From positions 62,001 through 126,000 of the forward strand of contig NZ_FMZJ01000013.1 of assembly GCF_900101455.1 (NCBI RefSeq): 64,000 bases of DNA, given 5' to 3'. Positions within the stretch are counted from its first letter, which is position 1. The number at the start of each line of letters is the position of its first letter. The translations under genes were made by a program, and so were the position numbers. The notes under the pieces are model-generated. The model did no database searches, was not told the origin of the DNA, and saw only the letters and a list, made by a program, of their open reading frames with translations. This DNA is from Sphingomonas sp. YR710 (lineage in GTDB: Bacteria > Pseudomonadota > Alphaproteobacteria > Sphingomonadales > Sphingomonadaceae). Shown here in pieces: positions 35,892 through 44,651 of this stretch.

Positions 35892-36745
35892 GCGGACTTG
35901 GCCGGCCCCGCCGCGGGTGCTGTGCCCTTAGCCGGCTCGAAACCCGATTGGTACTGGATCTCGGCCTCCTTGCGGGCGCGAACGACCTGGGCCTGGCTTT
36001 CCTTGACCAGGGCGCGCCGTCGTACCGCTTCGGTGGCCACCGCGCGCGCCACGTCCGAAGGGGTGCCAATCGTGTCGCGGCTGATGATCACGCTGGCGAC
36101 GAACTTGCCGCCGGAAGGCAGGATGAACGGCTCGCCGGCCGGCAATTCGTTGATCTTCTTCATCAGCTGCGGATCGAGCCGCCCGGAATCGATGACGCCC
36201 TTGCCGCGCGTGAATGTGATGCCCAGCTGCTGCAGCCCGGTTGCAACCGCGTCGAGCGAATGCGCGTCGCGCAGCGCGAGCAGGCGTTTCACATCCTTGG
36301 GCGCATCAAATTGCAACTGATCGAGCAGCAGCCGCTGGCGCTGCGCGAACAAAGAAGGGTTGTCGTTGATATACTGGTTGATATCGCGATCGTCCGGCAC
36401 CGGGACGGTCTGGGCAATCTTCTGGCCCAGCATGCTGACCAGCAGATTGTCGTCGAGGCGGCGCTTTTGCGCCACATAATCGGGGGTCTTGTCGATACCC
36501 TGATCCTTGGCCTTCTGGACGATCAGCTTGCGGTCGATCAGGCGCTCGAGGATTTCCTTGCGCAATACCTTGCGATCGACATTGTCCGGAATACGAACGC
36601 CCTGCAATTCGGCGTTGAGTTCCTGCATCGAGATTTCATCACCGTTGACGATGGCGACGACCTGACCTTTGGGCTCCTTATGGCATCCGGCCAGGAGCAG
36701 AGTGGCGATCATCGCACCGCCGGCGAGCCTCAATTTCGCATGCAC
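35885..36745 (-). CDS. EpsD-family peptidyl-prolyl isomerase lipoprotein
   Basis: A 286-residue protein with a lipobox (LLLAGC, Cys21), a SurA-like N-terminal helical domain (VNGDEISMQELNAELQG) and a reduced parvulin-like region, the layout of the EpsD/PrsD-type chaperone found with exosortase EPS loci. The Ala/Pro-rich C-terminus is flexible. It probably assists folding of envelope proteins of the cluster. It lies on the opposite strand to the sugar transferase and divergent from the small membrane protein gene. Confidence 0.85.
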   Translation of the reverse strand: MHAKLRLAGGAMIATLLLAGCHKEPKGQVVAIVNGDEISMQELNAELQGVRIPDNVDRKVLRKEILERLIDRKLIVQKAKDQGIDKTPDYVAQKRRLDDNLLVSMLGQKIAQTVPVPDDRDINQYINDNPSLFAQRQRLLLDQLQFDAPKDVKRLLALRDAHSLDAVATGLQQLGITFTRGKGVIDSGRLDPQLMKKINELPAGEPFILPSGGKFVASVIISRDTIGTPSDVARAVATEAVRRRALVKESQAQVVRARKEAEIQYQSGFEPAKGTAPAAGPAKSAQ

Positions 36746-36857
36746 CGTGAAAACCCCCTTATCGGCACCGACTTACGGCGGCGCACCAAGATTGCTACAT
36801 GATTGCCGGGGCGTACCACAAGCCTCTATGAAGGCCGGGCGGTAAAAGGGGCAAGGC

Positions 36858-37124
36858 GTGGAAACCATATACGACTGGATAACGATCGCCATCTTCGCGG
36901 GGCTGGTAGTCCTTTTCATGCAACGATCGACGTTGCAGAGCCCTCGCGACTCGATTTGGCAATATCTTGGTGCGGCAATTGGCTGCGCGGTCGCCAACTG
37001 GTTCGGCAATAATGGCCTGGGCAGTGGTAGCTATCTCTATAACGCAGCAGCGATTGCCGTGATAATCGGAACGCTGGCTTATATCTTCACTGTTCTTCGG
37101 CCGTTGGATCGTCGGGGAGACTGA
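36858..37124 (+). CDS. Small membrane protein next to the XrtV module
   Basis: An 88-residue protein with three predicted membrane segments (about 8-20, 35-48 and 60-80) and the motif SPRDSIWQYLGAAIGCAVANW. It ends 19 bp before the end of the convergent epsI gene. I recall small accessory proteins of this type accompanying XrtV exosortases, and context fits, but this was not checked against a database. Function is unknown. Confidence 0.7.
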   Translation: METIYDWITIAIFAGLVVLFMQRSTLQSPRDSIWQYLGAAIGCAVANWFGNNGLGSGSYLYNAAAIAVIIGTLAYIFTVLRPLDRRGD

Positions 37125-37143
37125 TCGCATGCGCACGCCGTGT

Positions 37144-37851
37144 TCAGGCCGGGGCACCTGCCTCGCCAAACAACACGCGACGCGCCAGTGGGGACAGCAG
37201 CGCCAGCATTGCCAGTGTGAAATGCTTTAGCACCGCGATGGCCTGTAGGTCGTCGATCGCTGCTGTCGACACGCGGATCAGCACGCCATCCGGTACATGT
37301 CCGATCAGATTTTCCTGGGCTACCGCAACATGTTGCTCCCACCAGCGGGTCGGAAATGCGTTCCCGATCCGCGTCCAGTAGATCAGTTGCTCGCGCCGGC
37401 TGCTGCTGCGGGTGGAGATGAAATGCGCCGGTACGATCAGCCCGCGCCCAACGGCCAGCGGCTCGAAATGATTCTCAAGCAATTCATAACCTGCCGCCGG
37501 ATAGCAGACTTCGGGCCGGTGGACCTGCAGCACGCCGTCCTGGGTACCGCTATAGGCGATCAACAGCATCACCGGCAGATCCGTTGGGGAGGAATAGAAG
37601 CGGGTGACTAGGCTATTGTAGATGCGGTCGCGCAACTGATCCCGCGGCGGGAGCACCAGCCCGCTATTGCTCTCGCACTCCCAGTTCCCAACCTTCTTCG
37701 GGAAAAGATCGTCGAGCTTTTCACCATGGAGCATCCGGAACGGGATGTCGGGGCGGCGCAGATTCGCAACCAGACTGGTCGCCGCCAACGCACCGCCGAC
37801 GATCATCGTCCGGCGATCGAAGACGGGGGCGCGGGCCTGATCGTCGGTCAC
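37144..37851 (-). CDS. EpsI-family exosortase-associated protein (free-standing)
   Basis: A 235-residue protein with an N-terminal Tat- or anchor-like segment (DRRTMIVGGALAATSLVANL) and an EpsI domain: WECESNSGLVLPPRDQL, LIAYSGTQDGVLQVHRPEVCYPAAGYE and IYWTRIGNAFPTRWWEQ. It starts with GTG overlapping the exosortase stop codon (GTGA), so it is coupled to xrtV. It is the separate counterpart of the domain fused to the other exosortase at 30426. EpsI proteins assist exosortases; their chemistry is not established. Confidence 0.88.
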   Translation of the reverse strand: MTDDQARAPVFDRRTMIVGGALAATSLVANLRRPDIPFRMLHGEKLDDLFPKKVGNWECESNSGLVLPPRDQLRDRIYNSLVTRFYSSPTDLPVMLLIAYSGTQDGVLQVHRPEVCYPAAGYELLENHFEPLAVGRGLIVPAHFISTRSSSRREQLIYWTRIGNAFPTRWWEQHVAVAQENLIGHVPDGVLIRVSTAAIDDLQAIAVLKHFTLAMLALLSPLARRVLFGEAGAPA

Positions 37852-38771
37852 CGCTGCGCCTGCCCGCGTGCGAGCCGCCGCCGCAGCGGTGATGCCAGCG
37901 CATCGACGCCGAAAATACCCAATACCGAAAAGAGGAACATGGTGATCCCCGAGAAGCTGTGGAGAAAGCCCTGGGCGGCGGCATCTCCGAGATAATAAGT
38001 GATCAGGATCAGTACGATCACCCGGATGAAATTGGCCATGATCGCGACGGGAACGATCGCGAACATCAGCAGCAGCGCGTAACGCCAGTTCGCATTGTGG
38101 CGAATGTAGATATAGAACAGCCCGATCGCGGACAGGCTTATCAGCGAATTCAGCCCGGCACAGGCGGCAGCGATAAGCAGTTGGTACTGGCCAATCGCGA
38201 TCGTCACGCCCGATCCTGCGATCGGATAGCCGAACAGGTAGAGCAGGTTGATGGCCGTCTGCGAAATCGCGATCTTCAGCGGTTGCGTGATAATCGCGAC
38301 AACGGTGTCGGGTGGCGGAAAAATGAACAGCATATAGACAATGGGAAACCACAGCCCGCGCATCGCCGCAGTTCCCAGCAGATAATAAGCGCCGGTCAGC
38401 AGCAACCCGTACATCATGAATCCTTCGACCTCGATCACCGAGGTGATACGGGCGAGCACGAATAACGGAGCGGCGACCAGAAAGCCCAGCAAAGCGAGCT
38501 TCGGGTCACCGGGCGCGCGCCGGTCCCGAACTTCGGGCCAGCGCCGTGAGAACAGCCAGAGCCCGGTCGCCAGCACGATCGGGCCGTGGGCGCCCTGTTC
38601 GGTCGACCAGTTTTCCCGCGCGACATCGAACATCGTCGGCACGGCGAGAATGATCGCACCGAGCAGCAGCAGCCAATGTTGTCGCATGGTGGCCAGCAAC
38701 GGAGCGAGATCGGCCAGCCCATAAGTGCCTTGATCGTTCGCGCTTCGGGCAGTCGCTTCGGGTTCGGTCAA
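37848..38771 (-). CDS. Exosortase (XrtV-like)
   Basis: A 307-residue polytopic membrane protein, the second exosortase of the window. The catalytic residues are Cys204 (AAACAGLNSLI), Arg250 (NFIRVIVLI) and His271 (FLHSFSG). About eight hydrophobic helices are visible. It starts at a TTG with AAGG six bases upstream; the next ATG would remove 28 residues. The gene order small membrane protein, EpsI, exosortase and a PEPxxW-tailed protein on the divergent side supports an XrtV-type module. Confidence 0.88.
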   Translation of the reverse strand: MTEPEATARSANDQGTYGLADLAPLLATMRQHWLLLLGAIILAVPTMFDVARENWSTEQGAHGPIVLATGLWLFSRRWPEVRDRRAPGDPKLALLGFLVAAPLFVLARITSVIEVEGFMMYGLLLTGAYYLLGTAAMRGLWFPIVYMLFIFPPPDTVVAIITQPLKIAISQTAINLLYLFGYPIAGSGVTIAIGQYQLLIAAACAGLNSLISLSAIGLFYIYIRHNANWRYALLLMFAIVPVAIMANFIRVIVLILITYYLGDAAAQGFLHSFSGITMFLFSVLGIFGVDALASPLRRRLARGQAQR

Positions 38772-38984
38772 GACTTACCTTGCTCGTATGGGTTTGTGCC
38801 GGGAATCACAGCAAAGCCGTCCTGCCGTTCTAGAAGACGATCTGGCCAAGGCGTTCATCGGCATGGCATAGCCGATCGGCCGTGGCCGTAACAGACGTGA
38901 ACCGCTTCTATTTTGCGGTAGCTTTGAAATGTGTTAAGGCCGGGCTGATAGAGTTGGGGTCGTTGTGTATCGGGGTCGTCGTTC

Positions 38985-39497
38985 ATGTTGAAGGAAGCCG
39001 TTGCCTCCAAGGCAGCAAAATTGCTGATGACGTGCGTATGTCCTGTAGCCGGGACGACAGCGCTAAGCCTTGGCGTGCCACAGGTTCGCGATGCCGTTCA
39101 CAAGGCGACCCAGCCACGCCAATATGCCAAGCCGAAAACGCGCGTCCGGGCGACGCCTGCGGCTGGCGAGGGCACGCAGGTGGCATCGGCCGAAACGCCT
39201 TGCCCCTCGGTGACGCCGCTGGCGTTGTCCAATCTTCCCACGATCACGACGCCGATGCCGCCGATCCAGGTTGCCGAAGTGCCGCCGCTCGATCCCAAAA
39301 ATCCGATTCCGCTGGCACCGCGCATCTTCGTGCCGCCATCAGGCGGCAATCCGCTGCCACCGGGTTCGCCTCCCGTCGTGCCTGAACCGCAGACCTGGGT
39401 GCAGCTTGTGCTGGGCTTCGGGATTATCGGCGGCGTCGCACGGGTGAGCTATCGCCGCAACGGCACGGGCCCCAAGGACAAGCCCGTAAGCTCCTGA
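38985..39497 (+). CDS. Proline-rich protein with PEPxxW-CTERM sorting signal
   Basis: A 170-residue protein ending in the sphingomonad form of the exosortase tag: PEPQTW (133-138), a hydrophobic helix (VQLVLGFGIIGGVA) and RVSYRR. The body (60-135) is rich in Pro and has several PxxP runs. The N-terminus (MLKEAVASKAAKLLMTCVCP) is only weakly signal-like, which is odd for a substrate. It is divergent from the XrtV-like exosortase, 213 bp apart, suggesting a local enzyme-substrate pair. Confidence 0.8.
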   Translation: MLKEAVASKAAKLLMTCVCPVAGTTALSLGVPQVRDAVHKATQPRQYAKPKTRVRATPAAGEGTQVASAETPCPSVTPLALSNLPTITTPMPPIQVAEVPPLDPKNPIPLAPRIFVPPSGGNPLPPGSPPVVPEPQTWVQLVLGFGIIGGVARVSYRRNGTGPKDKPVSS

Positions 39498-39525
39498 CCT
39501 CTGGATGGCATTCGGTTGGTGAAGG

Positions 39526-40068
39526 TCAGAACGGCCGCTCGCCGATCACGTTGCCGCCTTCGCTGTACCGGCAAACCAGGAAATCGTCGCGACGCCCGTG
39601 CGCGACCGCACAGCCGACGGCGTGGGTTGATCGCCACATCACCTGCGTATAATGGCCAACCCGCTCGAGATTTCCCTTGATGAAATTGTTCGGGAAAATG
39701 CCCGGCTTGAAATCTTTTTTTTCGGCCACCCACAGCCCGACCATCGCCTCCGGCCCATAATAGCCACGCGTCCCGGCCCAAAGATTCTCCCCTTCGGGGT
39801 CGGGGTCGCGCGGATCGTCGGGCGAGTGGACGAGATAGCCGACGTCAGTCAGATGCCGCGCCCAGATTTGTGCGTCCCGCGCCAGGCCCTGATCCCATGT
39901 GAGCGCGGGAATGCCCATTTGCGTGCGCTCCCGATTATGGGAGCTCAGCAGTCGGTCGGCGAAATTGCCGTCGAGATCCGTCGCACCCATCGATAGCGGC
40001 GCCGCAAGCGACAAGGCGATCGCGCCAGCCAATTTCACCAGCCCTGATTGATCGAAGCTCCACCGCAT
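39526..40068 (-). CDS. CAP (SCP/PR-1) domain secreted protein
   Basis: A 180-residue protein with a signal peptide (KLAGAIALSLAAPLSMGA) and a CAP domain: HNRERTQMGIPALTWDQGLA, GENLWAGTRGYYGPEAM, and GHYTQVMWRSTHAVGCAVA with the paired late motif CRYSEGGNVIGERPF. The cavity His and Glu residues of the family are present. Role in bacteria is mostly unknown. It converges with the PEPxxW gene, 28 bp apart. Confidence 0.9.
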   Translation of the reverse strand: MRWSFDQSGLVKLAGAIALSLAAPLSMGATDLDGNFADRLLSSHNRERTQMGIPALTWDQGLARDAQIWARHLTDVGYLVHSPDDPRDPDPEGENLWAGTRGYYGPEAMVGLWVAEKKDFKPGIFPNNFIKGNLERVGHYTQVMWRSTHAVGCAVAHGRRDDFLVCRYSEGGNVIGERPF

Positions 40069-40767
40069 CTGTTCGCGCCATCCGATTGTATCGATGGAGC
40101 AAGTTTATGGGTTGGAAATTGCCTGCCTCTTAAATAACGTGGTAAGCAATTGTTCAGTATCGATTGTGGAAACCTGCAAAGCGACAGTTTCTATCAAAGG
40201 TATCCACTTGATAGCTGATGATGTTTAATAAAATATCGATGGGCGTGAGTTTACTTGTGCCGAAATGGTTATCGGCTTGGTAACGATAATTTCTGGTAGC
40301 GGGCCGGGTCTCGTATGATGAAGAGGAATTTTACTGGATAATCTGTGCGTCTTTCACGCTGCCAGATTCTCGAGCGGCTTGGGTGGGGCTGTGGCGGAGC
40401 CTGTGGGCCGGAAAATTTCCGGCTCGCGATCGACGGCCGAAGCCAGACCCACGATTTTACCACAGCTGCCCACGCCAAGCACGCTCTCCGGTTTTCCCGG
40501 TGCACCCTCTCCTGCGAAGTCCTCTTGTAAGGATCCCCTGCTGACGTATCGCAACTATAGTTTTCAGCTTAGCTCTTTACCAGCGAGTCTCATCCCGATC
40601 CGTGATGAATCCGAATCTATCCGCAACATGTTGCATTTTGATCACGGATTTTGTGGCAAAGTTACGTACTAACGTACGGTAGCATTTCTTTTCTGTTTTT
40701 CTACCGATGCAATTAGAAATTTTGTTGCATAAGTTACCAATTGCCCCGTTGACCGGATGCGGGCTCC
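40069..40767. other. 699-bp noncoding gap, AT-richer, with several palindromes
   Basis: No convincing gene is seen. The gap carries the upstream region of the CAP gene on its left and the downstream region of the glutamate-cysteine ligase on its right. It holds GCCGGAAAATTTCCGGC (40407-40423), the palindrome GCAACATGTTGC (40623-40634), and the pair ATCCGTGAT (40598-40606)/ATCACGGAT (40641-40649) around it. The right end is AT-rich. Small open frames here have atypical composition. Confidence 0.6.
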
Positions 40768-42138
40768 TCAGAAGCGTGCATCGTGATAGACCTGCGACAT
40801 GTCGCCGCCCCATTGACCGTGGTAAAGATCGAGCAACCGTTCTGCCGGCGTTTTGCCGGATGCAACGATTTCATGCAGCGGCGCGAGGTAGCCGGTTTCG
40901 TCGTCGCCCGCGCCATTGATCCGCGCGCGCGCGCGCAGGCCCGATGCCGCGATGTCCAGGATGGTGGCGCCAAGCTCCTGAAAGGTCCGGCCGCGCGGGC
41001 CCTTCGCCTTGAGGCCAAGCCGTGGCACCTCGCTGCGGATGCGGCGATGATCCTCGATGGTCCAGTGCTTGACCTCGTCCCAGGCGGCGTCGAGCGCACC
41101 TTGGTCATAGAGCAGCCCGACCCAGAACGCCGGCAGCGCGCAGATGCGGTTATGCGGCCCGCCATCGGCGCCGCGCATTTCCAGGAAGCTCTTGAGGCGC
41201 ACTTCGGGGAAGGCGGTCGACAGATGGTCGATCCAGTCGCCGATCCGCGGGCGTTCGCCGGGCAGGACGGAAAGCTTGCCGGCGAGGAAATCCTTGAAGT
41301 CGAGCCCGGCGGCATCGACATAGCCATCGCGAAACGCGAAATACATCGGCACGTCGAGCATATAATCGGCATAGCGTTCATAGCCGAAGCCATCTTCGAA
41401 CACGAACGGCAGCATGCCGGTGCGGTGCGGATCGGTGTCGGTCCAGATATGGCTGCGATAGCTGAGATAGCCGTTGGGCTTGCCCTCCAGGAAAGGCGAA
41501 TTGGCGAACAAAGCGGTCGCCAGCGGCTGCAGTGCCAGGCTCACCCGGAACTTCTTCACCATGTCGGCTTCGGATGAATAATCGAGATTGGTCTGGATGG
41601 TGCAGGTGCGCAGCATCATGTCCAGTCCCATCGATCCCACCCGGGGCATATGCCGCAGCATGATGTCGTACCGGCCCTTGGGCATGATCGGCAATTCCTC
41701 GCGGGTCTTGTCCGGCCACATGCCCAGGCCGAGGAAGCCGATGCCGAGCCGTTCCCCGATCGCCTTCACCTGTTCAAGGTGGCGGCCGGTTTCGGCGCAG
41801 GTCTGGTGAAGGTTGTCGAGCGGGGCGCCCGAAAGTTCGAACTGGCCGGCAGGCTCAAGGCTGACATTGCCGTCCGAGCCCTTGAGCGCGATGATCTTGT
41901 CGCCTTCGTAGATCGGTTCCCAGCCATATTTGGTCAGCGCGATCAGCAGTGCGTGGATGCCGCCGCGTTCCTCATAAGATGGCGCGCGGTGTGAATCTTC
42001 GAAGAACACGAATTTTTCATGCTCGGTGCCGATGCGCCATTGTTCCTTGGGCTTTTCCCCCTCGGAAAAGACGGAAATCAAATCCTCACGGGATTCGATC
42101 AGCGGATCCTCGCCATCGGCTGCTGTGCGCGTACTCAT
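40768..42138 (-). CDS. gshA: Glutamate-cysteine ligase (alphaproteobacterial/plant type)
   Basis: A 456-residue ATP-dependent ligase for the first step of glutathione synthesis. Its GCS2-like domains are seen in WRIGTEHEKFVF, SLEPAGQFELSGAPL, MMLRTCTIQTNLDY and FANSPFLEGKPNGYLSYRSH. Length and these motifs fit the group found in alphaproteobacteria and plants rather than the E. coli GshA. It is followed, in the same direction, by the 699-bp gap and preceded by rsmE across 167 bp. Confidence 0.95.
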   Translation of the reverse strand: MSTRTAADGEDPLIESREDLISVFSEGEKPKEQWRIGTEHEKFVFFEDSHRAPSYEERGGIHALLIALTKYGWEPIYEGDKIIALKGSDGNVSLEPAGQFELSGAPLDNLHQTCAETGRHLEQVKAIGERLGIGFLGLGMWPDKTREELPIMPKGRYDIMLRHMPRVGSMGLDMMLRTCTIQTNLDYSSEADMVKKFRVSLALQPLATALFANSPFLEGKPNGYLSYRSHIWTDTDPHRTGMLPFVFEDGFGYERYADYMLDVPMYFAFRDGYVDAAGLDFKDFLAGKLSVLPGERPRIGDWIDHLSTAFPEVRLKSFLEMRGADGGPHNRICALPAFWVGLLYDQGALDAAWDEVKHWTIEDHRRIRSEVPRLGLKAKGPRGRTFQELGATILDIAASGLRARARINGAGDDETGYLAPLHEIVASGKTPAERLLDLYHGQWGGDMSQVYHDARF

Positions 42139-42263
42139 CGCCGCCCCATAGCGGACCGATCGGTACCTGGCTAGACGATCGTGAATTCGTCACATTTTTT
42201 GGTGCGCGCTGCCCGCAGATCCGCAGCGGCAGGCATGAGAAAGTTTTGATAAGCGCTGTCAGA

Positions 42264-42293
42264 ACTCCCCTCTCTGCAAGCAGCGAGGGGAGT
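42264..42293. repeat. GC-rich hairpin between rsmE and gshA
   Basis: ACTCCCCTC (42264-42272) and GAGGGGAGT (42285-42293) form a 9-bp stem; the 12-base loop has a small inner stem CTGC/GCAG. There is no T-run on either strand. It belongs to the same class of CTCCCC/GGGGAG palindromes seen at 11124 and 47759. Confidence 0.65.
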
Positions 42294-42305
42294 GCCTCCG
42301 GCCCT

Positions 42306-43046
42306 TCACCGCCAGTCTCCCGCCTTTGCCATCCATAAAGTTACTGCCGCCGCCATCGCCGTATCGGCGCGCAGGATGCGAGGCCCCAACGACACGCCGA
42401 CAGCCTGGGCAATGCCACGGATCATGGCGCGCTCGTCGGGGGTGAAGCCGCCTTCCGGTCCGATCAGGATCGCGGCCGGCCCCGGCGCGATGGCGTCGAT
42501 CATCGGCACGCCGCCTTCCTCATCGGCAAAGATGAGCGCGCGATCCGCGGGCCAGTCGCGCAGAAGCGCGGTCAGCTTTACGGGTTCATCGAGAACGGGG
42601 AGCGCCGTGCGTTCGCATTGCTCGGCTGCCTCGATCATATGCGCGCGCAGGCGATCGAGGTTGAGCCGGTCGACGATGGTGCGCTGCGTGATCACCGGCT
42701 GCCACCGCGCGACCCCGAGTTCGGATGCCTTCTCCGCCACCCAGTCGATCCGACCCTTCTTGATCGGCGCCGCGAGCAGCCAAAGATCGGGCACGGCTTC
42801 GCGCGGGCGGATATGGTGGGTCAGGCGAACGGCAAGGCTGCGCTTGGCGACACTTTCGATCTGGCTCAGCCATTCGCCGCTGCGATCGTCGAACAGCATG
42901 ATCCGATCGCCAGCCTTCAGACGCATCACGCCGGTCAGATAATGGGCCTGTCCACCATCGATCGTCAGCACCTGTCCGTCGGATAGTGGGCTGTCGATGA
43001 ACAGGCGGGGCAGGCTGGCGGGCGGCCAGGCGGGTGTGGCGGTCAT
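42306..43046 (-). CDS. rsmE: 16S rRNA (uracil1498-N3)-methyltransferase
   Basis: A 246-residue SPOUT methyltransferase that modifies U1498. The N-terminal PUA-like domain (GGQAHYLTGVMRLKAGD) and the knot motifs ILIGPEGGFTPDERA and SLGPRILRADTAMAAAV are clear. Length is usual. It is in the same direction as gshA. Confidence 0.95.
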   Translation of the reverse strand: MTATPAWPPASLPRLFIDSPLSDGQVLTIDGGQAHYLTGVMRLKAGDRIMLFDDRSGEWLSQIESVAKRSLAVRLTHHIRPREAVPDLWLLAAPIKKGRIDWVAEKASELGVARWQPVITQRTIVDRLNLDRLRAHMIEAAEQCERTALPVLDEPVKLTALLRDWPADRALIFADEEGGVPMIDAIAPGPAAILIGPEGGFTPDERAMIRGIAQAVGVSLGPRILRADTAMAAAVTLWMAKAGDWR

Positions 43047-43212
43047 GGCTGGCGCTTATCAGGATCGCGCGTACAGGTCACGAATGCGAATTGCGGTGTC
43101 GCAATGCGTCACCGCAATAGCATATAGCCATCAACAGGGCATTCACGCCGGCCCAAAGCCGAAATCGTGCCAGGTGCACCAATTCCGTCGATCTCTGCGC
43201 GGTTCGTTTCGA

Positions 43213-44091
43213 TCAGGCGGCGGCGCCGACTTTCGAATAGTTGAGCGATTTCACCGCGCCGACCTTCGGCGGGGGGGCGATCGTCTTGCGCAGCGTGCGC
43301 GCCGGGCCTTCGCTCTGGACGTTCGGGCGGGCATGCTGCAGCGCGATGTTGTCCCAGACGACCAGATCGCCCTCGCGCCAGTGGTGCGCCATTTCCTTGT
43401 TCTTGTCGTATAGGTGATCGAACAGGAGGCCGAGCAGTTCGTCGCTTTCCTGTTCGCTCATCCCCTCGACGTTGCGGGTCATCTGCTGTGAGATGTAGAG
43501 GAGCTTCCGCCCAGTCCGGGGATGCGTGAGCACGATGGGCTGCGGATCGGAGTCCTCGCTGGCCTTCAGATCGTTCAGCAGCACATTGGGGTCACCCGCG
43601 GCGCGCTTCTGGTAGGTCTCGGGATCGTGCTGGTGGATCACGAAGTGCCCCTCGGCGCGCTTGCGCAGATGCTCGGGCAGCGTGTCCCAGCCGACGATCG
43701 AACTGACGAACATTGTCGGAGCGGATGGCTGTTCGACCTTTTCGCCGTAAAGCGACAATGCGTAGCACCAGTTTTTCGCCCACTGCGAATCGGAGTGGTA
43801 CATCAGCCGGCCGAAGGGCGCTGCCGACTTGGGTTTTTCGTTCGAGACGTAGAAATCCTTCATGATCGGCAGATCGTCGGGAACGCTCGCATCGTCGCCG
43901 ATCAGCATGTTGGACAGATAGGTCTGGAACTGCACGTCGATGTCGACGTCGCGGAAAACGAGCAGGCTACGCTCGTCGAACAGCGTCCTGAGTTGCGCAC
44001 AGGTTTCCGCGTCGAGCGGGACTTTCGGCTCGAGGCCCGAGATCTCGGCGCCGAATGCGGGGGTGATATCTTTGATGGTGAGCTTTGCCAT
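43213..44091 (-). CDS. TauD/TfdA family 2-oxoglutarate dioxygenase
   Basis: A 292-residue Fe(II)/2OG dioxygenase. The metal triad is His99-x-Asp101 (MYHSDSQW) and His253 (NIALQHARP), with a 2OG-binding Arg in PARTLRKT (265-268). The opening TIKDITPAFGAEISGL is family-typical. The start at 44091 (MAKLTIKD) is preferred over 44115. Related enzymes act on taurine, aryloxyalkanoates or other acids; the substrate here is unknown and no sulfonate transporter is nearby. Confidence 0.9.
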   Translation of the reverse strand: MAKLTIKDITPAFGAEISGLEPKVPLDAETCAQLRTLFDERSLLVFRDVDIDVQFQTYLSNMLIGDDASVPDDLPIMKDFYVSNEKPKSAAPFGRLMYHSDSQWAKNWCYALSLYGEKVEQPSAPTMFVSSIVGWDTLPEHLRKRAEGHFVIHQHDPETYQKRAAGDPNVLLNDLKASEDSDPQPIVLTHPRTGRKLLYISQQMTRNVEGMSEQESDELLGLLFDHLYDKNKEMAHHWREGDLVVWDNIALQHARPNVQSEGPARTLRKTIAPPPKVGAVKSLNYSKVGAAA

Positions 44092-44651
44092 ATTCGTGGC
44101 CCTATCGGTTCGCATGAATCAAGAAGGTAGCCACCCTAGCAGAGCTGCGGGTTGCGTGTCCGTTTGAAATTGCCTGAAGGCGCGACGATAAGAGCGCAGA
44201 CGCGGACGCCGGTCAGCTGGTTGATTATGATGAGCCGCCATATTGCGATGCCTGACGTCTTCGCAACCTCGGGCCGCGGCGGTTACGGCTTGAGTATTTT
44301 GAACAAATCGGGTACAAATGCCGGAGCGGCGTCCCCGACGGCGTACGTGCCGGGTTGGTTCTGAGTGGCGAAAAATTTTCCGCCATAAAAACAGTAATTA
44401 TCGTTATAAAACAATAAATTATCTGACATCGTTTTGTAATAGTTTCAACGGAAAATGCGCCCGAATTGCCCGAACGGCCGTTGAAAATGCGGCTTTGTGC
44501 GGCCTTTAACCTACAAGAGCCACGCCGTCGCCGCGCCGATAAGCAGCAGTTTCACCAACCAGCCCGTCGCATGGCTCAGCGTCACCAGTGGATCTAGCCG
44601 GATGACCCGCACCGGGTTGCAGCCGCCGCGCGACAGGGCTAGCCGGGGCGC
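44092..44651. other. 560-bp gap without a convincing gene, AT-rich core
   Basis: This lies between the start of the dioxygenase gene (minus) and ubiA (plus), so it should carry both promoters. The stretch about 44350-44450 is markedly AT-rich for this genome. No terminator or well-supported gene was seen. Small frames exist on both strands (see rejected list). Confidence 0.55.

Noticed and set aside
40379-40672. A 97-codon plus-strand frame in the noncoding gap
   Set aside because: It has no ribosome-binding site, crosses palindromes, and its product has no recognisable pattern.
44511-44612. Small minus-strand frame of 33 codons with a hydrophobic end, divergent from ubiA
   Set aside because: It needs a GTG start without a ribosome-binding site and has no recognisable family; composition alone is not enough.
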